Shown here piece by piece: positions 11,517 through 23,692 of a stretch of 64,000 nucleotides of DNA (within the stretch, counting starts at the first letter, position 1; each line of letters begins with the position of its first letter). The translations under genes were made by a program, and so were the position numbers. Origin of the DNA: Paramecium octaurelia (taxonomy: Eukaryota; Ciliophora; Oligohymenophorea; Peniculida; Parameciidae); contig CAJJDP010000001.1 of NCBI GenBank assembly GCA_905182995.1, positions 624,168 through 688,167 on the forward strand, given 5' to 3'. Below the pieces are notes generated by a model. The model searched no databases and was not told the DNA's origin. It saw only the letters and a program-made list of their open reading frames with translations.

Positions 11517-12680
11517 ATGTCCAATTAAATATTGGAAGAGGATCTTAATTAGTCTCTAAGATTAATAGTATAAGGTAATCAAAAGTTGAATCTTAGGCAG
11601 AGAGAACTTTTTAAAGGCAACCAACTGTGAGATGAGGTAACAAAGCTATTCTTAAATGAAAAAAGGGTGTGGAGATCTCCTAACTTATATAAGACATGAA
11701 AAGGATGAGAATATAAAAACGATGATGAGTTAATAACTAAAAAGATATATAGATGAGTTAAACAACTTCTCTGAGGCTATGAAAATAAATTAATAAACTG
11801 AAGAAGTTGAAGTTGTTTAAGTTAAAAAATAAGAACTCCTATATACTCAAGAGTCAAACAAAGAGATTTAATTATATAATGCATAATATGCTAAATATGT
11901 TGAAATCCACCAAGTTACTTAAAATAATACTACTTAAATAATAGGTTTGGAATCACAAAAATAGATATTAAATGAGCGTATTGGTTTGCCGTTACTATTT
12001 CCTTAGTTATTTTAAGGGAACCGAAAATTACAAACATCAACATTATTATATGGAGTATATATTCTACATTAACAACTAGCCTAGAGGAACAGGAAAAACT
12101 GAATTATTAAGATAGATTGCCTCCGATTGTAAGGCTCTTCTGATAATAGTCAATATTTCGATGATCATTGAATTGGAGGAACAAAATACTGTATCAGAAT
12201 TAATGAATCAAATAGAATAATAAACGAAAAATAAATCTTTTATAATTGTGCTTAAATAATTAGAAGAATGTAAAAATAGAGAAAAATTGATTTAATTTTT
12301 TGAAAAATATAATCTCAAAAGCTTAGTAGAAAGTGAGAGATTAGCATCAAACGTGATCGGATGTACGAACTAACCTTGGAAGATTCATCATTCAGTCAGA
12401 AGGATGTAAAGAATAATTCATAAAAAATAGCTTTGAGAATAGAGTAGAATTTACTTTGATGTCAGAAAAATAAAGATTAGAATTCATAAACCATAAATTG
12501 TTCTAATTTCAGCAATATAAGTTGCAAAATAATGAAATAGCCGAATTAGCCAAAATTACTAACAAATTTACAGGGATGGATCTTAAGAATTTGTTTACAA
12601 AGGCAATACAGATATATGAGTAAAAGTAATATGCAAAAACTGATGTAAGATTTCTACTTATGAAAGTAAGATTTCTATGA
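11517..12680 (+). CDS. Vps4-like MIT-AAA ATPase with degenerate Walker B
   Basis: 363 residues over four exons; introns of 22, 25 and 25 nt, all canonical. Residues ~1-80 form a helical MIT-like domain (SLRLIVQGRENFLKATNCEM). The AAA domain has a Walker A (GPRGTGKTELLRQIAS) interrupted by the second intron just before PRG. Late motifs are NVIGCTNQPWKI and, across the third intron, SVRRIFENRVEF, as in Vps4/katanin/fidgetin enzymes. The Walker B stretch reads SFIIVLKQLEECK, so the Asp-Glu pair needed for ATP hydrolysis is missing. The last ~60 residues lack the usual Vps4 C-terminal helix. Family members disassemble ESCRT-III or cut microtubules; this copy may bind but not hydrolyse ATP. Confidence 0.65.
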
Positions 12681-12803
12681 TTGTATTTTGGATGTACTTT
12701 AAGTTTAAAAGAGCTCTGTATAAGATTCTGAAATCTAATAATTTACATAATGGAAATAAGAATTTTGCATTTGATTAGATTATAATAATAAAACAAATTA
12801 ATA

Positions 12804-15170
12804 TCAATCATATCTTAATTTATAGTAATTTTATTATTGCATTAATATTGGAAAAGAAGGTATTTTAAAGTGAGGTGGTTACAATTTTAAATTAAACACT
12901 TTTGGTTTAACAAATGAACCATTCTGTTGTGGTTACTAATTTTAAAAATTTTATTATTAAGATTAAAAAAAGGATGATTATTATTGTTATTACTAAATTT
13001 AAGAGAATTGATTAAATGCTTAAATCATTTCTTTTTTAGCTTCTTAATCACTTTCACTTGACTTTAATTTGCTTTTATTTGATTTGCGAATTGAAAACTT
13101 TCTTGTCATTTAAGCAGAGGATTTTAATTATTATTAAGATGAAATTTGTAATACTTATTAGGTGTTTGGTTAGGATAAAGGAGAAGTATCAGGAAAACTG
13201 ATTCTTTTATAGTTAAAAAAGTCTGCTATTTGTAACTCCTGATTTTATTTCGTTGATTTCAATATGTAAAATGAAGGAGGTCTTTTAAATCTATCGATGT
13301 TCTCTTAAAACTTACTCGTATTTTGTTAGTCTTCAGAAGCAATTTCATTTTCATCTCTATTTTATAATTTCTGTTCTAGAGGTTGCTATTAAGGTAATTC
13401 CGTCATTGATTTTAAAGGGTTTGAAAATACTTTGCTATATATTATGATTCAATAATACTTAATTAAATTTTGTTTATTTTCTTTTTTGATTGTTACATTC
13501 TTATATAAACTCTTTCTATTGGATGATTTAGAGGGCTCTAATTTATTTCTAGAATCAACAGAGCCTTAAACAGTAATGGAGTGCTATATCTATCGTTACT
13601 ATATTAGTCTGTCTCTCTCAGTAAAATTGTCTTTTTTAATATTTCTACGGATATCTAAAGGTTTATATATATTATTCTAAATTACTTGCTCCTGTCCATT
13701 CTTCATATAGTTTTTATGAATGCTATAGATATTCATCATAAGACTTGTCACAAGGATAAATCTTTTCGAAATTCCCCAAGTGTTAGGATTCATATTGTTC
13801 TCTTTCTATTTATGCTTAAAGTTTGAGTGTTTTCTTTTCTTCATTTGAAATTTTAGGTTTTTTTCCTAGTACTCTTCTTTGCATCTACTCCTTTTACAAT
13901 TATTAGAGGTCATTCTTAACTTTTAAATTGATATTCATAAGTGTAACAGTATCTCTTATTAGATTCTTTTTGATTATAGCATCAAGAGGAGTATCTGCAG
14001 TGAAACTTGGCGTATGATTTACTTCTAATAGATATGGTTTATATGTATTATCAAGAAGGATATCAAATCCCAGAATCTCAAAGCACATATTGTTAGCATA
14101 ATTGTCAGGTTGAGTGTAATTGGATTGCAGAAATGGTTAAACTGAACAAAACGTTTTTATAATTAAATCCTTAATTTTTGCCATTAATTCATCAATATTT
14201 GTTTATTAGGATAGCAATTTAAACACACTAGATAGACTTCTTTTATGTCCCACATCCATTTATTATTCATCTGTATTGAATACAAAATTAGGATTGTCTT
14301 TATTAATTGCATAATTCGTGAGATGCATACACATTTCTTCAGCATTCATTTGATTGGGCTATTAGTATGGTTGTGTAGCAAACCTTGCTAATCCTTCTTT
14401 AAACAGGTATATTCTAATGTAGACTACATATATATTACCTCAATGGATCACAACCTGCCAATAACACATACATACGAAAATCAAATTTTAAACCATCAAT
14501 TAACAATGGTTTATGCAGATATCTTTGTACTACACAATGTTCAGTTGCTATTGATTCAACTTACTTTGTTAAGAATATGCCTTTTAATAAAAACCAACAA
14601 TCATACCTCTGCCTTAACATGATGCTTCAGGCTTTACAATAAAGTATTTAATTTTTTTAGTATTTTGCCTAAGATCTGAAATATCAGATGGTAGCATCCA
14701 AGTTTTGGGATAAAAGTCGAATTCTTCTGGAAATTATTTAGCCATTTTATTTAAATTCTTGCCTAAATAGTTCTTTCTAGCTATGCAGTACATTCCAGGG
14801 AAATGATTAATTCTCTAATGACCTATTTTAAGTAAATATATAGAATACTTTACATTCGTGCGAGAGTTTCAGGTAGCACTGCATTATCAGTCCAACAAAA
14901 GTCCCATACTTAGGTTTCTTAGTAGGGAGTGTATTGCAATTTAAATTTATTCAAGATTTTGCCCACAAATTTAACAGCAGCGTATTAAGTGTCCGATACA
15001 TTCATGATTAATATTTTGTTATTATTAACTAACTATCTTCTTTTTCTCCTTCTTCTATTTTACAATCCATCCTCATCTGAGTCTTCTTCAGAGAGTTCTT
15101 CTGATTCTTCCTCGCTATCTTCGAATTGTCCATTAAATGGTATTTCATTTTTGTCACTTTAATAGAACAT
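12804..15170 (-). CDS. Tubulin tyrosine ligase-like (TTLL) enzyme
   Basis: 744 residues, five introns of 24-31 nt; spliced length is a multiple of three. After an acidic N-terminus (EDSEEESEELSEEDSDEDG) the TTL domain shows, in order, NHFPGMYCIARKNYLGK, KYFIVKPEASCQGRGIF (ATP-grasp glycine loop), QRYLHKPLLIDGLKFDFRMY, MCMHLTNYAINK and FEILGFDILLDN followed by LLEVNHTPSF, the Mg-ATP site. These are the TTLL signatures of enzymes adding glutamate or glycine to tubulin tails, a major modification of ciliary and cortical microtubules. The C-terminal ~250 residues are Ser/Gln/Lys-rich and disordered, probably for targeting. Specificity (Glu versus Gly) cannot be read from the sequence here. Confidence 0.9.
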
Positions 15171-15304
15171 GGTTAATTAATTTTATAATTAGAAAAAAAC
15201 TTTGATATCGTGGATTTCATTAAAAACAGCTAATTGAATGAGATTTAATTAAAAGTTATTTTATATTTATTACGTGTAATCTATTGAAATAAAGAAATCT
15301 TAAA

Positions 15305-16644
15305 TCATTAATGTTGTTTTGAAATAATTGTGATAGTTTCTATTGTACTTTTGTTGTATGTCTAAAATGATAGTAATTCTTCATGTTACATCTATTTTAA
15401 TAACATAGAAACATTACTTCATCAATAAACTATTGGTTATTTAGTAACACTCTTGGTAAGGAGTTATCAAATCGAAGGATGAAATACTTTAACAATTGGT
15501 AAATCACGTCATTTAAGTCTTCAAAAAAGATTTGTCTATCAAACTCTAAATAGATTTCTGATTAGAGTATGAATTATCTGAACAATTTATTGTATTCCTA
15601 TTCATCTGAATGGAAGAAATCACAAATTTCAGATTATGATATAGCCATCGTTTCATAATCATCAAATATTTGCAATTATTTGCCAACAACCAGATAAATT
15701 AGACTCAAAATAGTCAGCTTTTCATTGTGTTTGTATTGATAATCTATCAAACAAACATCAAATAGCTGCACCAATTCTCTGTATCTGTAATATGCCTCGT
15801 TTGTTCTTTCCTTGAACATAACACATGGGTCTTTGTCTATAATGAATTCATCCCATAATTTGGTGTAATAATTTAACCAAAATATGGGAGTGTTTGGATA
15901 CATTCGAAAATCAAGCGATTTTAATATTAGAACCTCCATCTATTCAATCTCCTAAATAGTGTATTGGTCTTGGATCAGTCGATGAAAATCCTTCAGGGTT
16001 TTGGGATAGATTTCCTCGCATTTGTGAGCTATAAAGATAGCTGCCACTCCTAAAAGTTGAAATCTGGAAATATGAAAATTTGGTTGTCTTAATAGGTACC
16101 TTTCCACGTAATTGATAGACAAATAGAAGGTTTCTCTTTTGAAATGGAATGAATGAGCAACTTCGATCAGCCAATCGAATAAAATTGCCACCATGTGACT
16201 TTAAATTTCATTCTAATTATTGAGATAATTCTTTTTATAACTATAATTTTCTTCGTATTTTACTTATTCTCTCATAAATTCTGACAAAGTTTCTTACTCA
16301 TCTTCCTGACTAATTTAATGTTCTAATGAGTTATTGAAGGTGAAGGAAGTAAAGTCCTTCACAACTTCTTCACATATTAATTTATCGTAATCCTACAAAT
16401 TAGATTATTATTATATCGAAGAACCAAAAGGAATTTCTTCCTCTAGAATGGGGGATATGTCCTTTTCATTCTTAACCTTTTTTATCGTAGTTTGCCTTTC
16501 AAATGAAATTATTTAATACTCATATTAGCATGCCGCCTATTCAGATTTGAAATTAGCGCTCTCACAACTAGATTTCACTTCTGAATCCTTTGACTTTGAC
16601 AACTTTTTAGACTTACTTTTCTACTTTTTGGAGTTGTTCAACAT
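15305..16644 (-). CDS. Mitotic (A/B-type) cyclin
   Basis: 437 residues with one 26-nt intron near the 3' end. The N-terminal ~140 residues are charged and Lys/Ser-rich (MLNNSKKQKSKSKKLSKSKD). The cyclin box begins HMVAILFDWLIEVAHSF, the MRAILVDWL-like motif of A/B cyclins, followed by FYLSINYVERYLL, LGVAAIFIAHKCEEIYPK and the C-terminal cyclin fold (LILKSLDFRMYPNTPIFWLN). Such cyclins bind CDK1/2-type kinases. No RxxL destruction box is obvious at the N-terminus, so its degradation signal is unclear. It is unrelated in class to the small cyclin at 10.7-11.3 kb. Confidence 0.85.
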
Positions 16645-16897
16645 TTATTATTCTCAGTCTCGAGTTTTAGCACTATAAATTATTTTAATTACTATAAGAT
16701 AAATATAAAAATGTAAGCATATCAATATCGATTCAAATTTTCTTGTAAATTCGATCTAAGTAATATATATTTGGTATTATGAAATATTAAAATTAAATAT
16801 AGAATAATGTGAGAAGATAGAATGTTTTACAAAACTTCCTTTAAACAGTTTTTAATAATAACTCTATATTTTTTATAAGTTTTAACTTAACTAAGGA

Positions 16898-18171
16898 ATG
16901 TACTATGTTTGTAAGGGATGCGATAATTGCTGTCGTAGCTGTTGTAGATGTTGCGAAGTAAATATTTTCATATAACTCCAAGGAATGTTGTGGAGAATGT
17001 TGCGATGCAATTTCAAATTGTTTTTCTACACCTTTCTCATTTTGTACTTTCATTACTTTTTTTGTCTCAATAATTCCATTCATCATAATGATAGTAGCAT
17101 TAATACAGAGTTCTGATTTTGATTGTCAAGAAAACATAAAGACTTTTCTAATAATTTAGGGGATCAATAATTTGGTAAACTTTTTGTTCTGTCTCTACAT
17201 AACATTTCACTATGGCTATTACGGTAAATATAAAGTGGAGAACTAAAAAACATTTTGGGAATAAACAGTGGATCTAATCCTATACGATTGGTTTGTTTGC
17301 ATATACATATTTGCACTAATCTTCTTTGTAATTTGGCTCATAATATGCTTCTCAGCAGCTAACAACGAGGTATTCAGATAATCATAATTAAGCCCGATAT
17401 CTCCCCTTGTCGACAATAAAATAATGGGTTCTTAATGACTGCATTAACAATCAACTTAATATGCATGATAGTGTACTTAGTGGTTGGATTTTTGATTTTT
17501 ATCATTACTGTCATTTTGTACTCATGCGATGATGGCAGTTGTAGTTGCGGAGGCTGTGTAAATAATTCTTTTAATTCTTAGTTCAGATGTTGTTGCCTAA
17601 TTATGACCTGTGGATTGTGCGATGTGGGAAAGGACAAGAAGAAATACTCAAAGGAATACACGGAACAAAAAAAGGCTAAGTACAATGAAGGAAGAAAGGG
17701 TTGGTTGCAATCTGGAAAGAGATTATTCGGATTTCTCTCTCTTGGAAGAGCAAATCCTAGAATGAACTAAATGAATACGAATATGGATCAATAATAACAA
17801 AATCAATACTATCAACCACCGTAGCAATAACCAAACTATCAATAACCGAGACCTGTTCATTAGGATAGATCAGTATCATATTCTATTTAGCTTAGTTCTT
17901 TGATAAATTGTCGGATTGTTTCAAAGGCAATGATAATAACAATCCCCCCCCACAAAGACCTCAATAATAGCAGTATCAACAACAAGTTTACATCTAGTAA
18001 CAACCCAATATTCCGTAGACTAACAATTATCAATAACCATATCAGCAAGCTTATCAATAACCATATCAATATTAATAACAGCCATATCCACAATAGCAGT
18101 ATTCATAGCCACCGTAATATCAACCTAATTATTAATATCCTTAGCAATAATAAAATGGATGGGGAAAATGA
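16898..18171 (+). CDS. Cys-rich four-pass membrane protein with Q/P/Y tail
   Basis: Unnamed ciliate-type protein of about 390 residues. The N-terminus is a dense cysteine cluster (CKGCDNCCRSCCRCCE, then ECCGECCD across a 25-nt intron), a likely palmitoylation or metal-binding region. Four membrane spans follow (FCTFITFFVSIIPFIIMIVA; a span ending LFCLYITFHYGYYG; CIYIFALIFFVIWLIICF; ICMIVYLVVGFLIFIITVI). A second cysteine patch (CDDGSCSCGGC, then RCCCLIMTCGLC) comes next, and then a cytosolic Lys-rich segment. The tail is a Gln/Pro/Tyr repeat region read almost entirely through TAA/TAG/CAA. Four introns of 23-25 nt fit, two with AAG acceptors. Function unknown. Confidence 0.65.
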
Positions 18172-18209
18172 TTTATAGATAAGTTTTTCATATATTATAT
18201 TTTTAAATT

Positions 18210-18942
18210 ATGAAGGGACATAATTAAGAATAGAGTGCAGACTATATTTTTAAGTTCATTTTAATAGGAAATTCAAGCACTGGCAAAACTTCGATATTGT
18301 AATACTTCATAAAATAGAATTGTACAATATTTATCATAATTTTGATCAACTTTAATAGCAAGAAAGAAAGTTCAATAAACAGTGGGAATTGAATTCTAAT
18401 CCAAATTTTTCGTATACAAGAACAAAAACATCAAATTATAAATATGGGACACTGCTGGATAAGAGAGATTCCGTTCAATCGCCAGAACTTATTTTAAGAA
18501 TACCATAGGAGCAATTCTAGTTTATGATGTGACAAGGTATGTCCATCGATTCGTCTATTAATAGTTAAGACTCATTTGAAGCATTAGATGATTGGATTAA
18601 GGATGCAAGGGAAAATGGGAAGAGCGATCTAGATATTATTGTAGTTGGCAATAAAATCGATTTGATAGATTAAAGAGTCGTTGATAAAGATTATGCTGAA
18701 CGAGAAATGAAAAACAAAGATGTTCTTTATGTTGAAACAAGTGCCATGACTGGAGAAAATGTTGATAAATGTTTCTAAGCATTGATTGATTAGATCTGCA
18801 ATAAAATTGATAAAGGTATAAAGTACCTCTTAGGATAGGTCAAATTGAAAAAGATGAATTCAATCCACAATTAAAAAACCCTTTAAAGCAAAACCTAAAC
18901 AATAAAACTAACAATGTTTAAAGTTAAAGTTGCAATTGCTGA
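18210..18942 (+). CDS. Rab-family small GTPase
   Basis: 214 residues over four exons (introns 37, 28 and 23 nt). G1 P-loop is GNSSTGKTS; switch region QQTVGIEF; G3 WDTAGQERF; G4 GNKID; G5 ETSAMTG. The Rab-type motifs YFKNTIGAILVYDVT after WDTAGQ are intact, and the protein ends ...SQSCNC, a C-X-C tail for double geranylgeranylation. The P-loop has Ser-Ser-Thr before GKT, a tolerated variation. It should act as a membrane-traffic switch. The last intron is required to reach the CNC tail, which supports the splice model. The closest subfamily (Rab2/Rab4/Rab11-like) cannot be decided by eye. Confidence 0.93.
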
Positions 18943-19263
18943 TTTTCTATAATTATTAGTGTGCATATCATATGATATTGTATTCCTTGCATAAATTAAT
19001 AGTCAATTATTTTCACAATAGATTCCAATTTGGCTAAATTTTATTAATATTTCTTAAGTATTTTTCTTTATTCAAAAATTAAGTAATTTATAGAAATTTC
19101 ATTCTAAATCTAAAGAATCATTACAAAATTTTAGTGTTTTCCTGCTGAAATCTATTCTCCCAACATTACAATACTGATAAAACCTACTCTTATTATTTCC
19201 ATTCTTTTTATAAACATTAGTCATATTAGGTCATCAAAAACAAAAATATTATTAAATACAATA

Positions 19264-20107
19264 ATGAATAAAATAACCATTGAATCCCAATAGACAAGAT
19301 CTGCTTTAAAAGTCTAACAACCCATCTTTATGGAGTAATAAGAGGCAAAATCGTGTCGAATTTGTCTTGAAACTGAACTGGATAACGATAAACCCATTAT
19401 GCATCCTTGCAAATGTAAGGGTTCTCTTGGATAAGTTCACGAAGAGGTAAGACTTTATAATTAAAATGAGTGTCTCAAAACTTGGATAGTTACATAAAAC
19501 AAATAAATATTCACCTAGTGTGAAATCTGCAAAATCGAATATCAAATTGAATTTACCTCACGTAAAGTTTGTATTCCTGTATCAATTTGATTGTATTTAG
19601 AGAGAAAAGCATGTAAATCAAATTTGGAAAATATGATTGCACTAATTTGTCTTCTCTTTATATTTCTAGGCTTTACAGCTCTCCAGGCTTTTTTGGTTTT
19701 TCAAATGTAATCCATATATATATATAAAATTAGTGTCAATATTTTTGATGGAAATGATAATAATAATGAACAATCCAGTTTTTTGAGTAGTCCTATTACT
19801 ATGATTGGTAACCCTTATTTTATAAATATCTTTAGGCTTTGCAATCATAGTCTTTTTGTTTTTAGTTCCCATTTTTATGTGTCTTCTCTATGTCATAAAA
19901 AAAATGCTCTTTGTAACTAAGATAAAATCTTGGCATATTTTAGAGAGAGTTCAAACTCCCCCAGCAGAATTATAGGAACAAATGCTTTAACATACCTTAT
20001 CGAAAAATGCTTCTCAATTATTGTAATAATTGCCTAAGCTAAATTAAACTACTTCCATTCTCATATAAGGAAATGGATAGGATTACGAACATGTTTAATT
20101 TATTTGA
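19264..20107 (+). CDS. RING-CH (MARCH-type) membrane E3 ubiquitin ligase
   Basis: About 255 residues. The RING-CH domain reads CRICLETELDNDKPIMHPCK, CKGSLGQVHEE and, after a 24-nt intron, CLKTWI...CEICK, giving the C4HC3 zinc ligands. After another intron two membrane spans follow (LICLLFIFLGFTALQAFLVF and FAIIVFLFLVPIFMCLLYVI), separated by a 28-nt intron, then a Gln/Leu-rich cytosolic tail. This is the architecture of MARCH-family ligases that ubiquitinate membrane proteins for endosomal sorting. One junction near 19,570 could splice in two ways differing by a few residues. Confidence 0.85.
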
Positions 20108-20455
20108 TATATCTATTATATTTATGTAATAAAAACCATTATTCACTACTAATTTATTAAATTTAAAACAATTCTCCAATAATATATATCTGAATTTATA
20201 TTGTTATCAAAAGTACTTAATTCAATTTATAAACTAAACATTCCCTTTCTTCAATTAGTGATTTAAATTACTCATATGGAATTTATGTTATTCTTGCTTC
20301 TAATTATTTTCACCAAGATGATATCTTTTAAAAAGAATTCAATTAACTTTAGTTAGTTTATATTTTCAATTAATTCGTATTTTGATTTGTACATTTAAAG
20401 ACATTCAATAGAAGTTTAATTATGAATTTTTAGATGAAATAAAATAAATTAATAA
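20108..20455. other. Intergenic, no confident gene
   Basis: About 350 bp between convergent genes. Short minus-strand stretches have coding-like composition (for example MYKSKYELIENINQLKLIEF near 20,400), but no splice model joins them cleanly. I leave it unannotated. Confidence 0.3.
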
Positions 20456-20893
20456 TCAATATCCATTTACTCTAGCAGTAGCTGGAATACTTTAGGAATA
20501 AATTGGCTATGTTCTTTACTTAATTAGAAAAGTGGGTGATTTCTGCCTTTCTCTTATCTCCTATAATGCTTTGACTCTACAAAATTTGTTTGGACTCTTT
20601 AATCTAATGTGGAATTTCTCTCTTTTTAAAGTATTTTCAACTAAATCGTTAATTTATAATGAGGAGTATGATCTGATGGTTATTTACCTAATGTTTGCCT
20701 TTTCTTTATCTCTAGATTACGCTTTTTCCCTAGGACTGGTAACTTGCTTTCTTTATTAATTAATGAGTTCCTCATTGAGTTAAATAATTTTATTGGTTGA
20801 AATTAGCTCCTATTGTTTTTAATGAAAGAGGTGAGAGATGAAGGTCAAACCACTTTGATGGGGTGGTTAATTTTTTTTTGTTAAAAAATACAT
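20456..20893 (-). CDS. Hypothetical basic protein, 145 residues
   Basis: Single open frame from ATG 20893 (MYFLTKKNQPPHQSGLTFI) to TGA 20456-20458, without introns. It is rich in Lys, Arg, Gln, Ser and Glu (VTSPREKAQSRDKEKANIRQ; KREKFHIRLKSPNK), with no membrane span. The opposite strand also stays open here, but its translation is improbable (almost only hydrophobic residues), so I take the minus strand. Resembles the many disordered ciliate proteins with SP/KSP sites; no family recognised. Confidence 0.55.
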
Positions 20894-21019
20894 TAATTAA
20901 ATTGAGATAGTTTTCAGAGATTCAAATGAATTTTCTTTTGATCTCTCTTCGAACAAATGAAACGATATTGTTAAGAGATTAAATTTGATATAAATAATAA
21001 ATAAAATAATTTAATTAAC

Positions 21020-22036
21020 ATGGAGAAGGCAAATATAATATGTTTTTATGGTCCACCTGCAACTGCCAAATCATATGTAGCTCAATAAGTAGCTAAACAA
21101 ACTGGGAATGTTTATTTTAATTTCGAGGAATTCTATTCAAAAGAAAAGGCTAAGGGGATATTGATAAATTGGATAAGTTAATGTAAATATTTTAGTAAGA
21201 ACCTATGGTTTTCTCGATAAAAATCATAAGCAGTAGTAGTCTTTGAACATTACTAAAAACACAGATTTGTGGTTTATTTCTAATCCAGCAAAGATGAGGT
21301 TGATTAAAACATAAGATTATTAAGCACTAGGAAAAAAAGAAATCAAAATCGCGATGAATTATTAGGTTATTTAAAGTAGTTTCAATTCTTAATAACTGTC
21401 GATGCTGTCTAAAAAGGGTTGTCTAACAATCTTTAATAATCTTCGGATTTAATAATTGAGGCTATCATGAATCGCTTGAGACCAGAGAGTTTAATATGTA
21501 TTGTAGTAGGACCTTCAATGACATGTAAAACTACATTTGCCTAATATATTTCATAAAAATTTGTTTACAATTAATCGAATGGGAACCTACTATGACAAAG
21601 TCAAAAGAAAAGTTGGCACCTGCTCCAGGAGAACTATTGGAAGAAGTGACTCTACCTTAGATCATCAAATACTATAAAGAATTATTTAGTAATTTATATA
21701 GTGACAAATATGTGGTTGATGGGTATTTTTAATTGTAAATTCATTAGATTCCCACCTGGATGTGATAAACCTGAATTAATATCTCAATTCTTGAATTTAG
21801 GATCTGCAAGTTGGGTGTTAAATATAGTAGCGGATTAAACTAATCAATGGATAAGATACAAATTTGAAATCAAATCCTAATTAATTTTGAAATATATCAT
21901 ATATTCAATAATTAGTTAAATCTTTCAATAGTTGGAGAATTTTTATCGAATTGTTATTTCTGATTCATTTACAAAAAGAGACGACTCTGTTTCTCAGTAA
22001 ATTATATAATACAGTTCCACTTAAAAGATAGATTGA
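21020..22036 (+). CDS. Adenylate-kinase-like protein with altered P-loops
   Basis: About 317 residues if two introns are removed: a 38-nt one beginning near 21,562, or a one-base deletion there, and a clear 25-nt one at ~21,730. Two nucleotide-kinase-like halves are visible. The first begins FYGPPATAKSYVAQQVAKQ; the second begins VVGPSMTCKTTFAQYISQKF and contains, after splicing, YVVDGFPPGCDKPEL, matching the adenylate kinase DGFP motif. Both P-loops depart from GxxxxGK[ST]: Ala-Lys in the first and Cys-Lys in the second. Linked adenylate-kinase-like domains occur in ciliary proteins. Catalysis is doubtful; a nucleotide-binding or structural role is possible. The junction at ~21,570 is unresolved. 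Confidence 0.6.
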
Positions 22037-22088
22037 TCTATATACTGTGTAACTTTAATAATATATCAATTTTATTAATACTCAAATA

Positions 22089-23402
22089 TCATTTAAGTCT
22101 TTCTTGAACTTCATTTTCGAACATTTTCTCTAAAGTCAGAGACTAAATGTAAATATGGGATTTTTCATTAACACTACTATTTTTTAGAATATTAATCAAT
22201 AGACAACTCATGAGAGTTCTATTACCATCAGTAGAATAAGAGTTAAATTTATGATCAATTTCCTATATATTGAGTAATTCAGAATCCTGGAAATACTTCT
22301 TATTCATTTCAAATAGTTTATTCAATTAAGTGATGATTTGATTTTTCAATTTATGGTAATTGGGATCATTAATGAATAATTCCTCTTAACCTATAAATTA
22401 AGTTGGCAAAATAGTCAAGATGATTTATTATTTTAATTTTTTGGAGATTAAAATCATCTTTTAAATGATTAATTTATCTAATTCTTTTAAGACTTCAGGA
22501 TCTTAATTAGGAAAGTAAAATGATAAATGATAAGCAAAATTCAGTAGTTGGATTTCAATATATTACTAATAGAAACATTTTAAGATTGGAGAATCTTCTA
22601 AATAAAAGCAAAATATCCTAGGAGGCATGCTTGGTTTGCTTAAATACAATTAATAATCCCTCAAAAAGGAGTACTTTCTAAACTTCAATACGGATTTTAA
22701 TTATATTTTTTAGTAGAAATTGCAAATTGTTTAAACTTAAGTAGAAGGCAAATTTAGTTTAGGGTATTAGAATATTTAAACTAAGGAGATTCGATTATTT
22801 TGGTAAATTTACAGCATTTTGGAAAGCAATTAATATAGTTCTTAATCGATATTTGCTTCATTTCTCTAGAAATTAAATGTTAATGTTATTTCACTTATAT
22901 TGTCACTTTATTGTAGTTCATCATATATCGAAATTCCTTTAATAATTCTCCACATAATGGCTCCTACTAACCAAAGATCGGTTTCATAAGTAGAGAATTT
23001 CAATAATTTATTTTCTGGAGCATAACTGAGACGATCTGCATAATCAAAAGTTCTGTAAATTAAATTATTGTCAACAACTCTAATCTCCTCATATTTTAAG
23101 CTTCTACCAATAAATCCAAGCTAATGTATCTACGATATTCCTACAAGTAATTAGGACAATATATTCCAATAGTTTACATTCTTTTATTTTGACAACCATA
23201 TTTCTAACGAATCAGCGTTGTCTTGCTCTGTCTAATATCTCAGATAATTATCTTTCATGCAAAAGAAGGATACATTTCTTATGTGGGATTTGTTTTATGG
23301 GATGCACTTTGATAATATTTGCTTTTCCTTTGATAAAAATTTCTCCTAGATAATGATTTGAGACTCATCTAATGGTCCTGAATTCAATATCCTTTAGGCC
23401 AT
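22089..23402 (-). CDS. Diverged pseudokinase, 437 residues
   Basis: Uninterrupted frame from MAQRILNSGPLDESQ to TGA 22089-22091. Residues ~25-230 align by eye with a protein kinase fold: CIPQNKSHIRNVSFFCMKDN (hinge region), YWNILSQLLVGISQIHQLGF (helix E), then IGRSLKYEEIRVV where HRDLKPENIL is expected, TFDYADRLSYAPENK for the DFG-APE segment, and TDLWLVGAIMWRIIKG for helix F. Catalytic Lys, HRD Asp and DFG are not conserved. The C-terminal ~200 residues are helical. It sits next to an active kinase gene (CDPK, same strand). Pseudokinases commonly act as scaffolds or regulators. Confidence 0.65.
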
Positions 23403-23692
23403 ATAAAATATATATTTAATTTAAATAAAGTCTATTATCAACTCTAAAATACTTTTATAGTATTGTGTAGAACTTGTTTTATATATTCGAGATTAAAATC
23501 ATATAGTTATTATTTCATCAAGAAACATGTATTAATTTTAATATCAATATTAAAATGAGTAGAATTTAAGGAGGATTTCTTAATTAGCTTAAATGAAAAT
23601 ATTAAATAGATAATAAAGTTTTTGTTCTGCATTGAAATATTAAATATATTTTAAATATGGAAACATCCATAAAAATGTTCAAAAATGTGTTT

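Noticed and set aside
12400..12450. Apparent frameshift at an A run in the Vps4-like gene
   Set aside because: A canonical 25-nt GTA...TAG intron restores SVRRIFENR, the expected family sequence.
20532..20759. Hydrophobic plus-strand frame that looks like a membrane protein
   Set aside because: The minus strand gives a coherent charged protein of 145 residues; the plus reading is its hydrophobic mirror.
21720..21760. Apparent second frameshift in the adenylate-kinase-like gene
   Set aside because: A 25-nt intron restores VVDGFPPG, the conserved adenylate kinase motif.
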